Source: Halomonas sp. THAF5a
GTDB lineage: Bacteria > Pseudomonadota > Gammaproteobacteria > Pseudomonadales > Halomonadaceae
Direction of reading: 5' to 3'
Assembly: GCF_009363755.1 (NCBI RefSeq)
Contig: NZ_CP045417.1
Coordinates: 992,001-1,056,000 of the forward strand
DNA length: 64,000 nucleotides
Shown here: positions 48,369-59,193 of the stretch, piece by piece
Position numbering within the stretch: position 1 is the stretch's first letter
Layout of the letters: each line of letters opens with the position of its first letter
Notes under the pieces: generated by a model
The model's database searches: none
Seen by the model: the letters and a program-made list of their open reading frames with translations, nothing else
Told to the model about the DNA's origin: nothing
Made by a program: the position numbers and the translations under genes

Positions 48369-50618
48369 TTGACTCGACGACGCCTGATCCTTGCGGCCGT
48401 GATCGCCCTGCTGGTAGCGGCCTACTTCCTCACCGGTGCCGATGAGGTCCTGACCCTTTCCCACCTGCAGGCCGAGCAGGACCGTTTCCAGGCCTGGCTG
48501 GCCGACGATCCCCTGACCGTCGCCGGCGGCTTCTTCCTGATCTATGTGGCGATCACCGCGGTCTCGCTGCCGGGGGCGGCCCTGTTGACACTGCTCGGCG
48601 GGGCGCTGTTCGGGCTCGGCTGGGGACTGCTGCTGATCTCGTTTGCCAGCAGCCTGGGGGCGACGCTCGCTGCGCTGATCGCCCGCACCCTGGCCCGCGA
48701 GCCGCTGGAGCGGCGGTTCGCGACCCAGCTTTCGCGCATCAACGCGGGGATCGAGCGCGAGGGGGCCTTCTACCTCTTCACCCTGCGGCTGATCCCGCTC
48801 TTTCCCTTCTTCGTGATCAACCTGGTGATGGGCCTGACCCGCATGCGGCTCACGACCTTCTACTGGGTCAGCCAGCTGGGCATGCTGCCCGGCACCGCGG
48901 TCTACGTGAATGCGGGCCGGGAGCTCGGCCAGCTGGAGTCGCTGGCCGGCATCCTCTCGCCGGGCCTGATCGGTTCCTTCGTGCTGATCGGCCTCTTCCC
49001 CTGGCTGGCCCGGGGCCTGGTGGCCATCGGCAAGCGACGCCAGCTGACTCGTCGCTTCGCGCGGCCGGCCCGCTTCGACCAGGACATCGTGGTGATCGGT
49101 GGCGGCTCGGCGGGGCTGGTCGCGAGCTACATCGCCTCGGCGGTGAAGGCGAAGGTGGCGCTGGTCGAGCGCCACCGGCTGGGCGGCGACTGCCTCAATA
49201 CCGGCTGTGTCCCCTCCAAGGCGCTGATTCGCGCCGCCCGTCTCACCCGCGAGATCCGCGAGGCGCCGGGCTACGGCGTCACCGCCGGCGAGCCCGAGGT
49301 GGACTTCCGCGCGGTGATGGATCACGTCCACCGGGCCATCCGCGAGGTGGAGCCCCACGACAGTCGCGAGCGCTACGAGGGGCTCGGGGTGGAGGTGATC
49401 GCCGGCGACGCCGTCCTCGACGACCCCTGGCGGGTGCGGATCCGCGAGGGCGAGACGGAGCGGGTCATCACCACGCGCCATGTGATCATCGCCAGCGGGG
49501 CCCGTCCCCGGGTGCCGCCGCTGCCGGGGCTCGAGGCCATCGAGGTGCTGACCTCGGACAACCTCTGGCGGCTCGAGGCGCTCCCCGAGCGGCTGGTGGT
49601 GCTGGGCGGCGGACCGATCGGCTGCGAACTGGGGCAGAGCTTCGCCCGGCTGGGCAGTCGAGTGTCGCTCGTCGAGATGGGCGAGCAGCTATTGCCTCGG
49701 GAGGATCGCGACGTGGCCGATGAGGTCGAGGCGCGCCTCGCCGAGGAGGGCGTCGCGGTGCGCCTCGCCACCCGGGCGCGGCGGGTGTTGCCCGACGATC
49801 ACGGCGGGCACCTGCTGGAGGTCGAATATCAGGACGACCACGGCGAGGCGCGCCTCGAGCGGCTGCCCTTCAGCCACCTGCTGGTGGCGGTGGGGCGCCA
49901 GGCCAACGTCGAGGGGCTGGGCCTCGAGGCGCTGGGGGTCGAGACGCGTGCCAACGGCACCCTGGCCGTGGATGAGGCGCTGCAGAGCGTGCTGCCCAAT
50001 GTCTGGGCCTGCGGCGACGTCGCCGGTCCCTATCAGCTGACCCACGCCAGCGCCCACCAGGCCTGGCACGCCACGGTCAATGCGCTGTTCGGCGAGTTCA
50101 AGCGCTTCCGCGTGAGCTACCGGGCCCTGCCGGCGGTGACCTTCACCGATCCGGAAGTGGCGAGGGTCGGCCTCAACGAGCGCGAGGCCGAGCAGCAGGG
50201 CGTGGCGGTCGAGGTGACCCACTACCCGCTGAGCGAGCTGGACCGGGCCATCGCCGAGGGCCAGACCCGCGGCTTCGTCAAGGTGCTGACCGTACCCGGT
50301 CGCGATCGCCTGCTGGGCGCGACCATCGTCGGTCCGGGGGCGGGGGAGATGCTGGCCGAGTTCACCCTGGCGATGACCCATGGCATCGGCCTCAACAAGC
50401 TGCTGGGCACCATCCATCCCTACCCGACCCACAGCGAGGCGGTGAAGGCCACGGCGGGCGTATGGAAGAACGCCCACAAGCCGGAGCGCGTGCTGGGCTG
50501 GCTTGCGCGCTACTTCGCCTGGCGACGCGGCCAGGCGGGGGGCGCGGCCTCAGGGCCCGTCGTCGATGACGCGGTCACGCCCTCGACCGAGCACGCCACC
50601 GGGAAGGGGGGGCGCTAA
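48369..50618 (+). CDS. VTT (DedA/TVP38) membrane domain fused to a flavoprotein disulfide reductase
   Basis: A 749-residue fusion. Residues about 1-225 are a TVP38/TMEM64 membrane domain (LPGAALLTLLGGALFGLGWG, FTLRLIPLFPFFVINLVMGL). From about 237 a class I FAD/NAD disulfide reductase follows: VIGGGSAGLVASYI, redox cysteines C275 and C280 in GGDCLNTGCVPSKAL, the NAD-site VLGGGPIGCELGQSF and a C-terminal dimer domain. At the position of the E3 catalytic histidine there is a tyrosine (Y685 in HPYPTHSE), as in mercuric reductase-like proteins, so it is not a standard lipoamide dehydrogenase. It starts at TTG with AGGAG 8 bases before. The stop overlaps the next gene (TAATG). Confidence 0.9.
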   Translation: MTRRRLILAAVIALLVAAYFLTGADEVLTLSHLQAEQDRFQAWLADDPLTVAGGFFLIYVAITAVSLPGAALLTLLGGALFGLGWGLLLISFASSLGATLAALIARTLAREPLERRFATQLSRINAGIEREGAFYLFTLRLIPLFPFFVINLVMGLTRMRLTTFYWVSQLGMLPGTAVYVNAGRELGQLESLAGILSPGLIGSFVLIGLFPWLARGLVAIGKRRQLTRRFARPARFDQDIVVIGGGSAGLVASYIASAVKAKVALVERHRLGGDCLNTGCVPSKALIRAARLTREIREAPGYGVTAGEPEVDFRAVMDHVHRAIREVEPHDSRERYEGLGVEVIAGDAVLDDPWRVRIREGETERVITTRHVIIASGARPRVPPLPGLEAIEVLTSDNLWRLEALPERLVVLGGGPIGCELGQSFARLGSRVSLVEMGEQLLPREDRDVADEVEARLAEEGVAVRLATRARRVLPDDHGGHLLEVEYQDDHGEARLERLPFSHLLVAVGRQANVEGLGLEALGVETRANGTLAVDEALQSVLPNVWACGDVAGPYQLTHASAHQAWHATVNALFGEFKRFRVSYRALPAVTFTDPEVARVGLNEREAEQQGVAVEVTHYPLSELDRAIAEGQTRGFVKVLTVPGRDRLLGATIVGPGAGEMLAEFTLAMTHGIGLNKLLGTIHPYPTHSEAVKATAGVWKNAHKPERVLGWLARYFAWRRGQAGGAASGPVVDDAVTPSTEHATGKGGR

Positions 50619-51262
50619 TGTTCGATCGCTGGACCATGCCCCTCACCCAGGCGCCGCTGACCCGTCTGGCGCAGGGCCTCGCGAGATGGCGGGTGCGCCC
50701 CGACCAGGTGACGGTGGCGGCCTTCCTGGTCGGCATGCTGGCGCTGCCGCTGCTGGCCGTGGAGGCGTACCTGCCGGCCCTGGTCGCGATCCTGCTCAAC
50801 CGGGTGGGTGACGGTCTCGACGGGGCGCTGGCCCGGCACCTGGGCCGGGCCAGCGACGCCGGGGGCTTTCTCGATATCGGCCTGGACTTCGTCTTCTACG
50901 GCGCGGTGGTACTCGGCTTTGCCCTGGCCGACCCGGCCGCTAATGCCCTGGCGGCGGCCCTGCTGCTGTTCGCCTTCATCGGCACCGGCACCTCCTTCCT
51001 GGCCTTCGCCATCATGGCGACCCGTCATGGCCTGGAGCGGCCGCGCTTCCAGCAGAAGGCCTTCTACTATCTGCACGGTCTGACCGAGGGCACCGAGACC
51101 GTGCTCGCCTTCGTGGTGTTCTGCCTCTTCCCCGAGCACTTCGCGCTGCTCGCCATGCTGTTCGCCGCGGCCTGCCTGCTGACCACCGCCACTCGGCTAT
51201 GGGGCGGTCACCGCACCCTCCTGACCTTCGAGGCGGAGGCGCGGGAGGAGGGCGACCGCTGA
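50618..51262 (+). CDS. CDP-alcohol phosphatidyltransferase family protein
   Basis: A 214-residue membrane enzyme with about six helices. The family active-site pattern is complete: DGLDGALAR, then G, D and D in GGFLDIGLDF (about residues 65-90). Such enzymes join a CDP-alcohol to a second alcohol to make phospholipids; the acceptor is not evident. It is one base overlapped with the VTT-flavoprotein gene, so the pair is coproduced. The N-terminus lacks the usual longer first helix of PgsA. Confidence 0.88.
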   Translation: MFDRWTMPLTQAPLTRLAQGLARWRVRPDQVTVAAFLVGMLALPLLAVEAYLPALVAILLNRVGDGLDGALARHLGRASDAGGFLDIGLDFVFYGAVVLGFALADPAANALAAALLLFAFIGTGTSFLAFAIMATRHGLERPRFQQKAFYYLHGLTEGTETVLAFVVFCLFPEHFALLAMLFAAACLLTTATRLWGGHRTLLTFEAEAREEGDR

Positions 51263-51296
51263 GGTCGTGACCCCGGTGGCCTAGGGCCCGAAACGA

Positions 51297-51325
51297 CGAA
51301 GGGGCAGCCCATGGCTGCCCCTTCG
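51297..51325. terminator. Bidirectional hairpin between the CDP-alcohol enzyme and slyD-like genes
   Basis: A 13-bp perfect stem (51297-51309 with 51313-51325) with a 3-nt loop lies in the convergent gap. The T runs are short on both sides. Confidence 0.7.
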
Positions 51326-51379
51326 CGTTGCTTCATGCCGGGCCGCACGTCGGGTGCGAGGCATGATGCGGTGTCGCGA

Positions 51380-51862
51380 TCAGTGTTCGTGACCGCCTTC
51401 ACCGTGAACGTGGCCGTGCTCGACCTCTTCCTCGCTGGCCTCGCGAACCTCGGCGATCTCGACATCGAAGTTCAGGGACTGGCCGGCGAGCGGGTGGTTG
51501 CCGTCGACGGTGACGGTGTCGCCCTCGACCTGGGTCACGGTGACCATCAGCGGGCCGCCCTGGGTCTGAGCCTGGAACTGCATGCCCGGCTCGACGCTCT
51601 CGACGCCCTGGAAGGCATCGCGCGGCACTTCCTGCACCAGCTGGGGCTGGACCTCGCCGTAGCCCTCTTCCGGAGCTACCTGAGCCTGGAGCTTGTCGCC
51701 TGCCACGCGGCCTTCCAGCTGCTTCTCGAGGCCCGGAATGATGTTGCCGGCGCCGTGGAGGTAGGTCAGCGGCTCACGGCCTTCCGAGCTGTCCAGCACT
51801 TCACCTGCGTCGTTGGTCAGGGTGTAGTGAAACGCGACAACGGAATTCTGCGCAATCTGCAT
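51380..51862 (-). CDS. FKBP-type peptidyl-prolyl isomerase, SlyD-like
   Basis: A 160-residue SlyD-like isomerase/chaperone. The FKBP part begins NSVVAFHYTLTNDAGEVLDSS and contains GAGNIIPGLEKQLEGRVAGD; the insert-in-flap domain (about 70-128) is followed by PLAGQSLNFDVEIAEVREA. The C-terminus is a short metal-binding tail with five His (GHVHGEGGHEH), much shorter than in E. coli SlyD. The ATG at 51862 has AAAGG upstream; a longer frame to 51898 is unlikely. It ends near a bidirectional terminator. Confidence 0.92.
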   Translation of the reverse strand: MQIAQNSVVAFHYTLTNDAGEVLDSSEGREPLTYLHGAGNIIPGLEKQLEGRVAGDKLQAQVAPEEGYGEVQPQLVQEVPRDAFQGVESVEPGMQFQAQTQGGPLMVTVTQVEGDTVTVDGNHPLAGQSLNFDVEIAEVREASEEEVEHGHVHGEGGHEH

Positions 51863-52096
51863 GGATGAACCTTTCGGTGAGTGCATGTGGCCAGCCATGG
51901 TAACGCGCCGATCAAGGGGCTGTCAGGGGCATCGAGGAAATTCAGGATGCGTCCGGCGAGCCTGAGCGGCATTCACCCAGGCACGCGGCCGATCCGCCGG
52001 GGGACTTTCGGACTGTTGCGTGGTCTATCGGGCGGGGATACCCTTGCAGACCACGGTTTCTGCCCCTTTTCGTTCGCCCCTTTCCTGGAGAATGCC

Positions 52097-52375
52097 ATGA
52101 CCCCGATCCTGATCTGGCTGATCGCCTTCGCCGTCGTCCTGACGCTGTTGCTGAAACGCTGGGACGCCTCGATCAACCGCGGACTCGATGGGCTGCTGCC
52201 CGCCGTGCTGCGCAGCGAGGACGACCGCTGGGTCTGGTGCCCGGCGCTGGCGGTGCTGGTCGCGACGGCCGTGGTGCAGCCGGTCGACCTGCTGCTCACC
52301 CTGATCGTCATCGGCGTGCTGGCGCTGGTCGGCACCAAGCTGGCTTGCTGGGCCATGAACAAGGTCCAGCACTGA
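52097..52375 (+). CDS. Small membrane protein of unknown function
   Basis: A 92-residue protein with an N-terminal helix (about 3-20), a soluble loop RWDASINRGLDGLLPAVLRSEDDRW and two further hydrophobic segments (about 50-82). I recognise no family. The start is fixed by GGAG eight bases before the ATG; upstream codons in the same frame are not supported. It ends close to a clear bidirectional terminator. Confidence 0.6.
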   Translation: MTPILIWLIAFAVVLTLLLKRWDASINRGLDGLLPAVLRSEDDRWVWCPALAVLVATAVVQPVDLLLTLIVIGVLALVGTKLACWAMNKVQH

Positions 52376-52431
52376 GCCGGCCGGGGGGAGTGCGGCGCTC
52401 GCGCCGACACGCCTCCCGCCTCGAGGCATCG

Positions 52432-52465
52432 AAAAAGGCCCGCGGAGCGATCCGCGGGCCTTCTT
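52432..52465. terminator. Bidirectional terminator
   Basis: A 12-bp perfect stem (52435-52446 with 52451-52462) with a 4-nt loop has five A on the left (52432-52436, minus-strand T run) and TTCTT on the right. It serves the small membrane protein gene and the convergent lipoprotein gene. Confidence 0.88.
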
Positions 52466-52518
52466 CATGTTGGGCTTGCCCCCGTTCCGGAAGCCGAGAG
52501 GGGGCGAGCGCCTCGTGC

Positions 52519-52986
52519 TCAGTAGGGCGCGACGCTGGCGCTGGTGCCGCTGCCGATGATGCGCACGCGTTGGCCCACCTGGAGGGCCTGGTCGGCCTTC
52601 TGGACGACGACCACGTTCTGGCCGTTGTCCTGGCGGATCTCGATCTCCCAGGCGGGGATCAGGTTGCTGGACTCCTCGATCCGGGAGCCGGCCAGGCTGC
52701 CGGCGATCACCCCGGCCGCCGTGGCGAGGGTGCGGCCCGAGCCGCCGCCGACCTGGTTGCCCAGCAGGCCACCGATCACCGCACCGCCGCCGGTGCCGAT
52801 CAGCCCGCCGGCCCGGCTGTCGGCCTGGATCTGCACCCGACGCAGGGCGGTGATGGTGCCGAAGGTGACGGACTGGGCCGCCTTGGCCTGGTTGCCGCTG
52901 TAGACGTTGCCGGAGTAGGGCGAGGTGTTGGCACAGCCGGCCAGCGTCAGGGCGCCCAGGGCGAGGACGGGAAGAAGGCGCTTCAT
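52519..52986 (-). CDS. SlyB/glycine-zipper outer-membrane lipoprotein
   Basis: A 155-residue lipoprotein with lipobox TLAGC (Cys 18). A glycine-zipper pair of helices (RAGGLIGTGGGAVIGGLLGN and GGSGRTLATAAGVIAGSLAG) is followed by a beta domain (about 110-155, WEIEIRQDNGQNVVVVQK). This is the SlyB/PcP family, which is inserted in the outer membrane and whose E. coli member surrounds stressed outer-membrane proteins. It is monocistronic, convergent with the small membrane gene. Confidence 0.9.
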   Translation of the reverse strand: MKRLLPVLALGALTLAGCANTSPYSGNVYSGNQAKAAQSVTFGTITALRRVQIQADSRAGGLIGTGGGAVIGGLLGNQVGGGSGRTLATAAGVIAGSLAGSRIEESSNLIPAWEIEIRQDNGQNVVVVQKADQALQVGQRVRIIGSGTSASVAPY

Positions 52987-53171
52987 GAGGAGATCTCCTT
53001 GATGTCCGTGGGGCTACTCGGCCATGCGGACCGAAGGTTAGTGGACAGTGTTCGCTAACGAGTCTACCCATCTCGAGGGGGCTTGGCCAGCGTGTCGGCC
53101 GCGGTGGGAAGCGTGTCGCGCCGGGGGCGGTCAGCCCTATGACAACCATCGGCGGAAAACGGTTCGCATGC

Positions 53172-53199
53172 AAAAAGGGGAGGCCGTGATGGCCTCCCC
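53172..53199 (-). terminator. Terminator of aceA
   Basis: A 9-bp stem (53177-53185 with 53191-53199) with a 5-nt loop is followed on the minus strand by five T (53172-53176). It lies 60 bases past the aceA stop. Confidence 0.9.
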
Positions 53200-53259
53200 G
53201 AGGTCGGTGGCGAGGGGGCGATCGGCCCGGGAGTATCCCGGGCGACCGGCCCCGTCGGC

Positions 53260-54858
53260 TCAGCCGAACTGGTTCATGGTGTTGTCCTTGCCGCCGGCCT
53301 TCAGTGCCGCCTCGCCGTGGAAGAACTCCTTGTGGTCATCGCCGATGTTGGAGCCGGCCATGTCCTGGTGCTTGACGGTCGCGATGCCCTCGCGGATCTC
53401 CTTGCGCTGCACGCCTGCCACGTAGGCCAGCATGCCCTGGTCGCCGAAGTAGCCCTTGGCCAGGTTGTCGGTGGACAGGGCCGCGGTGTGGTAGGTCGGC
53501 AGGGTGATGAGGTGGTGGAAGATACCGGCCTCGCGGGCACCGTCGCGCTGGAAGTTGCGTGTCCACTCGTCGGCCAGCTGGCCGAGCTCGGTCTCGTCGT
53601 ACTTGGCGTTCATCAGGTCGGCGCGATCGTAGGCGGAGACGTCCTTGCCTTCCTGCTCCCAGGCGTCGAACACCTGCTGGCGGAAGTTCAGGGTCCAGTT
53701 GAAGGACGGCGAGTTGTTGTAGACCAGCTTGGCCTCGGGGCAGACCTCGCGGATGCGGTCGACCATGCCCTTGATCTGGCCGACGTGGGGCTTCTCGGTC
53801 TCGATCCACAAGAGGTCGGCACCGTTCTGCAGGCTGGTGATGCAGTCCAGCACCACGCGGTCCTCGCCGGTGCCCGGCTTGAACTGGTAGAGGCCGGAGG
53901 CCAGGCGCTTGACCTTGACCAGCTTGCCGTTCTGCTTGATCACCACGTCGCCGTTATCGATGTCGGAGGCGCTGGCGATCTCGTCGCCGTCCAGGTAGCT
54001 GTTGTACTGGTCGCCCAGATCGCCCGGCTCGTTGGTCACGGCGATCTTCTGGGTCAGGCCGGCACCCAGGGAGTCGGTACGGGCGACGATCACGCCGTCT
54101 TCGACGCCGAGCTCCAGGAAGGCGTAACGCACGGCGTTGATCTTGGCGATGAAGTCCTCGTGGGGCACGGTGACCTTGCCGTCCTGGTGACCGCACTGCT
54201 TCTCGTCGGAGACCTGGTTCTCGAGCTGGATGCAGCAGGCACCCGCCTCGATCATCTTCTTGGCCAGCAGGTAGGTCGCCTCGGCGTTGCCGAAACCGGC
54301 GTCGATGTCGGCGATGATCGGCACCACATGGGTCTCATGGTTGTCGATCTTGGCGATCAGCTCCTCGGCCTTCTTCTCGTCGCCGGCCTTCTGGGCCTCT
54401 TCCAGGTCGCGGAACAGGTGGTTCAGTTCCCAGGTGTCGGCCTGGCGCAGGAAGGTGTAGAGCTCCTCGATCAGCGACGGCACGCTGGTCTTCTCGTGCA
54501 TGGACTGGTCGGGCAGCGGGCCGAACTCGGAGCGCAGCGCGGCAACCATCCAGCCGGAGAGGTAGAGGTAGGAGCGCTTGGTGGTGTTGAAGTGCTTCTT
54601 GATGGAGATCAGCTTCTGCTGACCGATGAAGCCGTGCCAGCAGCCCAGGGACTGGGTGTACTGGGAGCTGTCGGCGTCGTAGGCGGCCATGTCCTCGCGC
54701 ATGATCTTCGCGGTGTAGCGGGCGATATCGAGGCCGGTCTGAAAGCGGTTCTGTACCCGCATGCGGGCGGCGTGCTCAGGATTGACGTTGTCCCACTTGC
54801 CCTTCTGGGCTTCGCGCAGTTGAGCCAGTGCCTTGAGTTCGTCTTTGAATGTCGTCAT
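53260..54858 (-). CDS. aceA: Isocitrate lyase (long Pseudomonas-type)
   Basis: A 532-residue glyoxylate-shunt enzyme that splits isocitrate into glyoxylate and succinate. The active-site signature is KQCGHQDGKVTVPHEDF (KKCGH in E. coli), with SPSFNWTLNF and IADIDAGFGNAEATYLL around the metal site. The length is close to the 531 residues of Pseudomonas AceA and longer than E. coli AceA (434), because of an inserted helical domain. No malate synthase or isocitrate-lyase kinase gene is in the window. Its substrate competitor, monomeric IDH, is encoded 7 kb away. Confidence 0.97.
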   Translation of the reverse strand: MTTFKDELKALAQLREAQKGKWDNVNPEHAARMRVQNRFQTGLDIARYTAKIMREDMAAYDADSSQYTQSLGCWHGFIGQQKLISIKKHFNTTKRSYLYLSGWMVAALRSEFGPLPDQSMHEKTSVPSLIEELYTFLRQADTWELNHLFRDLEEAQKAGDEKKAEELIAKIDNHETHVVPIIADIDAGFGNAEATYLLAKKMIEAGACCIQLENQVSDEKQCGHQDGKVTVPHEDFIAKINAVRYAFLELGVEDGVIVARTDSLGAGLTQKIAVTNEPGDLGDQYNSYLDGDEIASASDIDNGDVVIKQNGKLVKVKRLASGLYQFKPGTGEDRVVLDCITSLQNGADLLWIETEKPHVGQIKGMVDRIREVCPEAKLVYNNSPSFNWTLNFRQQVFDAWEQEGKDVSAYDRADLMNAKYDETELGQLADEWTRNFQRDGAREAGIFHHLITLPTYHTAALSTDNLAKGYFGDQGMLAYVAGVQRKEIREGIATVKHQDMAGSNIGDDHKEFFHGEAALKAGGKDNTMNQFG

Positions 54859-55254
54859 GGGGCCATCCTTTCAGGTCGGATTGGAAGCTCGCGATCGCAG
54901 CGGTGCTCTGCTGCGGGTCGCCAAGGTCGCCTGCTGCATCATTCGGCCGAGCCGTTAGGATCGGTAAATCCTTATGCTGCACCTGCGAAGTGTCTTCAGG
55001 TTCTATCAGGGCCGCGCGCTTGTCTCTACGGCTTTGGTCGAACCCTGGCGAGGGCTGAAGGGATGGTCGGGCCTGCCGCCGAAGCGGCGGGTCGACACAC
55101 TGCCTCCCTCGCCATGGCGTTTACTATGGCCCCGCATGACGGGCTTTCACCATTCCCCCTTGGGGGCAGAAGGGGTTGTAGCTCGACTACAGACAGGCGG
55201 CAGGCAGCGCCCTTCCTGTAGTCGAATGCCGGGGGAGGGCGTGGCGGGAGGGCG
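54859..55254. other. Gene-free aceA upstream region
   Basis: About 395 bases between aceA and the GNAT gene. It must hold the aceA promoter, but I see no clear -35/-10 pair. Near the GNAT end is a set of TGTAG/CTACA repeats: TGTAG (55177-55181) and CTACA (55187-55191) around CTCGA, and a 10-bp inverted repeat TCGACTACAG (55183-55192) with CTGTAGTCGA (55216-55225). ORFs here are not supported. Confidence 0.55.
55177..55225. promoter_or_regulatory. Palindromic TGTAG/CTACA cluster
   Basis: Two overlapping inverted repeats share the CTACA half-site: a tight one (55177-55191, five-base centre) and a wide one (55183-55192 with 55216-55225). They could be operator sites for aceA or a 3' hairpin of the GNAT gene, whose stop is 30 bases away. 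No protein can be named. Confidence 0.4.
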
Positions 55255-55689
55255 TCACTCTAGGAGGGAGAGGTGCATGTTGCGGTGCGCAATACCGGCG
55301 TCGAGGAACTCGTCGCCGGTGGCCTCGAAGCCCAGCCGCTCATAGAAGGCCAGGGCGTGGGTCTGGGCGGCGAGCTCCACCCGCGGGTGGCCGTCGCGGC
55401 GGGCGGCCTCGATGGCGGCCCGCATCAGCGCCACCCCGACGCCGAGGCCGCGGGCCTCATCGAGTACCGCCACCCGGCCGATATGGGCGTCGGGCAGCAG
55501 CCGGGCGGTGCCGATCGGCCGCCCGTCCAGGACGGCCAGGAAGTGGCGGCAGTCGCCATCGCGCCCGTCCCACTCCTCCTCGACGGGCACGCGCTGCTCC
55601 TCGACGAAGACCACTCGGCGGATCTCGGTGGCCGCGTCGCCGAGGGCGGCCCAGTCGCCCTCGCGAATCTCCAGCTTGGCTTTTTGCAT
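55255..55689 (-). CDS. GNAT-family N-acetyltransferase
   Basis: A 144-residue acetyltransferase. RRVVFVEEQRVPVEEEWD and CRHFLAVLDGRPIGTARL open the fold; the acetyl-CoA loop is EARGLGVGVALMRAAI (about 80-95), and AQTHALAFYERLGFEATGDEF closes it. This is the VFVxEQ subgroup, common in gammaproteobacteria; the acceptor is unknown. The start MQKAKLEI at 55689 has AAGGG seven bases upstream; a frame further up lacks conservation. Confidence 0.9.
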   Translation of the reverse strand: MQKAKLEIREGDWAALGDAATEIRRVVFVEEQRVPVEEEWDGRDGDCRHFLAVLDGRPIGTARLLPDAHIGRVAVLDEARGLGVGVALMRAAIEAARRDGHPRVELAAQTHALAFYERLGFEATGDEFLDAGIAHRNMHLSLLE

Positions 55690-55872
55690 GTCATCCCTTC
55701 CCATGTTCGGGGCTGATCCAGCGGCAGGCCCCGGGGCGCCGGACCGTCGAGGAGGCGCCATGAATACTTCCCTGTAGGCTACCGACGCCATCCCTGGCGT
55801 CGGTCCTCCTCTTTTGCCTGCCCCCGGCGCCTCTCGCGTGAAACTAGCGAACCGATTTCCACTTTCTACTTG

Positions 55873-57051
55873 CTACTGCTCTTCGAACTCATCGGGCCAG
55901 GCGAGGCTGCCGGCGTCGCGCAGGGCGCCGAGCAGCGCGGGCGCCTCCTCGAAGGCCAGCAGGGCCGCGTCCAGGGGGGCGTCGGACGCCAGGGTGCGGG
56001 CCAGTGGCAGGGCGCATGCCACGCCGTCGCCGTCGGCGAACAGGGTCGCCCGGGTCTCGTCCAGGGCGCGCCAGGCGAAGCGCGAGCCGGGGCTTCTCAC
56101 CAGGGCCTCGCCCTCCTGTAGTGCAGCGACAAGGTCGTCGGGGTCGGTGGGCGTCTCGGTGGGCACCAGCTGGTCGGCGTACTTCGGCTGGGTCATGACA
56201 CGACCGAACCATTGGGCCATCTGGGCCGGGTCGTCGAGGGTCTCGAGGATCAGCGCGCGCATGCGCGCGAGGGCGGCGTCGTCGAGCTCGGCGGGGTCCG
56301 CGGGGGGCGCCATGCCGGCGTCGCCGTAGCGCTTTGATGCCGGCAGCTGCTCGCCGAGGTAGTCGGCGAAGGACGTCACGGCCTCGTCGGCAGAGGGGGC
56401 GCGAAAGCCCACCGAGAAGGTCATGCAATCGGTGGACTGGCTGACGCCGTGATGGGCCCAGCCCGGCGGCAGATAGAGCATGTCGCCCGGCTCCAGCACC
56501 CAGTCCTGGTCGGCCTCGACCTCGAAGGTCTCGAGGATGCGCAGGTCGATGCCGGCGAGGATCGGGGCGTCGTCGGCGACCTTGCCGCCGAGCTGCCAGC
56601 GGCGGCTGCCGCGGCCCTGGAGCAGGAAGACGTCGTACTGGTCGACGTGGGGACCGACGCTGCCGCCGGGCGGCGCATAGCTGACCATGATGTCGTCCAG
56701 CCGCCAGCGTGGCAGGAAGGTGAAGGGCTCGAGCAGGGCGGCGACCTCGGGGACGTAGTGGTCCACGGCCTGCACCAGCAGGGTCCAGTCGCGCTCGGGG
56801 AGCCGGGCGAAGGTGGCCTCATCGAAGGGGCCGTGGCTGACCTGCCAGGGACCCTCGGGGCCGCGCTCCTCGACCAGGCGCGCCTCGATGTTCTCCTCGC
56901 AGGCCAGGCCGGCGAGCTCCTCGGGGGCGAGGGGGCACTCGAAGTCGGGGAAGGCGCCGCGGATCAGCAGCGGCTTGCGCTGCCAGTGGTCGCGCAGGAA
57001 GTCGGCGGCGGAGAGGCCGCCGAGCAGGGTGAGAGGGGTCTCTGGTGACAT
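55873..57051 (-). CDS. roxA: Ribosomal protein L16 arginine hydroxylase (JmjC/cupin)
   Basis: A 392-residue Fe(II)/2-oxoglutarate oxygenase of the YcfD/RoxA group, which hydroxylates Arg81 of ribosomal protein L16. The metal ligands are H and D in GPHVDQYDVFLLQ and the distal H in GWAHHGVSQS; WQLGGK lies on the 2-oxoglutarate side. The C-terminal winged-helix-like dimer part (about 250-392) is present. FLRDHWQRKPLLIRGAF is the typical YcfD start. In E. coli ycfD lies near phoQP-purB, matching the purB neighbour here. Its ATG is 83 bases from the end of purB. Confidence 0.94.
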   Translation of the reverse strand: MSPETPLTLLGGLSAADFLRDHWQRKPLLIRGAFPDFECPLAPEELAGLACEENIEARLVEERGPEGPWQVSHGPFDEATFARLPERDWTLLVQAVDHYVPEVAALLEPFTFLPRWRLDDIMVSYAPPGGSVGPHVDQYDVFLLQGRGSRRWQLGGKVADDAPILAGIDLRILETFEVEADQDWVLEPGDMLYLPPGWAHHGVSQSTDCMTFSVGFRAPSADEAVTSFADYLGEQLPASKRYGDAGMAPPADPAELDDAALARMRALILETLDDPAQMAQWFGRVMTQPKYADQLVPTETPTDPDDLVAALQEGEALVRSPGSRFAWRALDETRATLFADGDGVACALPLARTLASDAPLDAALLAFEEAPALLGALRDAGSLAWPDEFEEQ

Positions 57052-57134
57052 GGTCTCGCGCTCGCGAAGGGTGAAACGGCGACAGGCGCCGTCGGGCGCC
57101 TGTCGGGATACTAGCATGTGGCTGGCTCGGCGCC

Positions 57135-59189
<2,055 letters not shown>

Positions 59190-59193
<4 letters not shown>

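Noticed and set aside
54974..55345. Small frames in the aceA upstream gap
   Set aside because: No ribosome binding site, no conserved pattern, and they cross the palindromic cluster.
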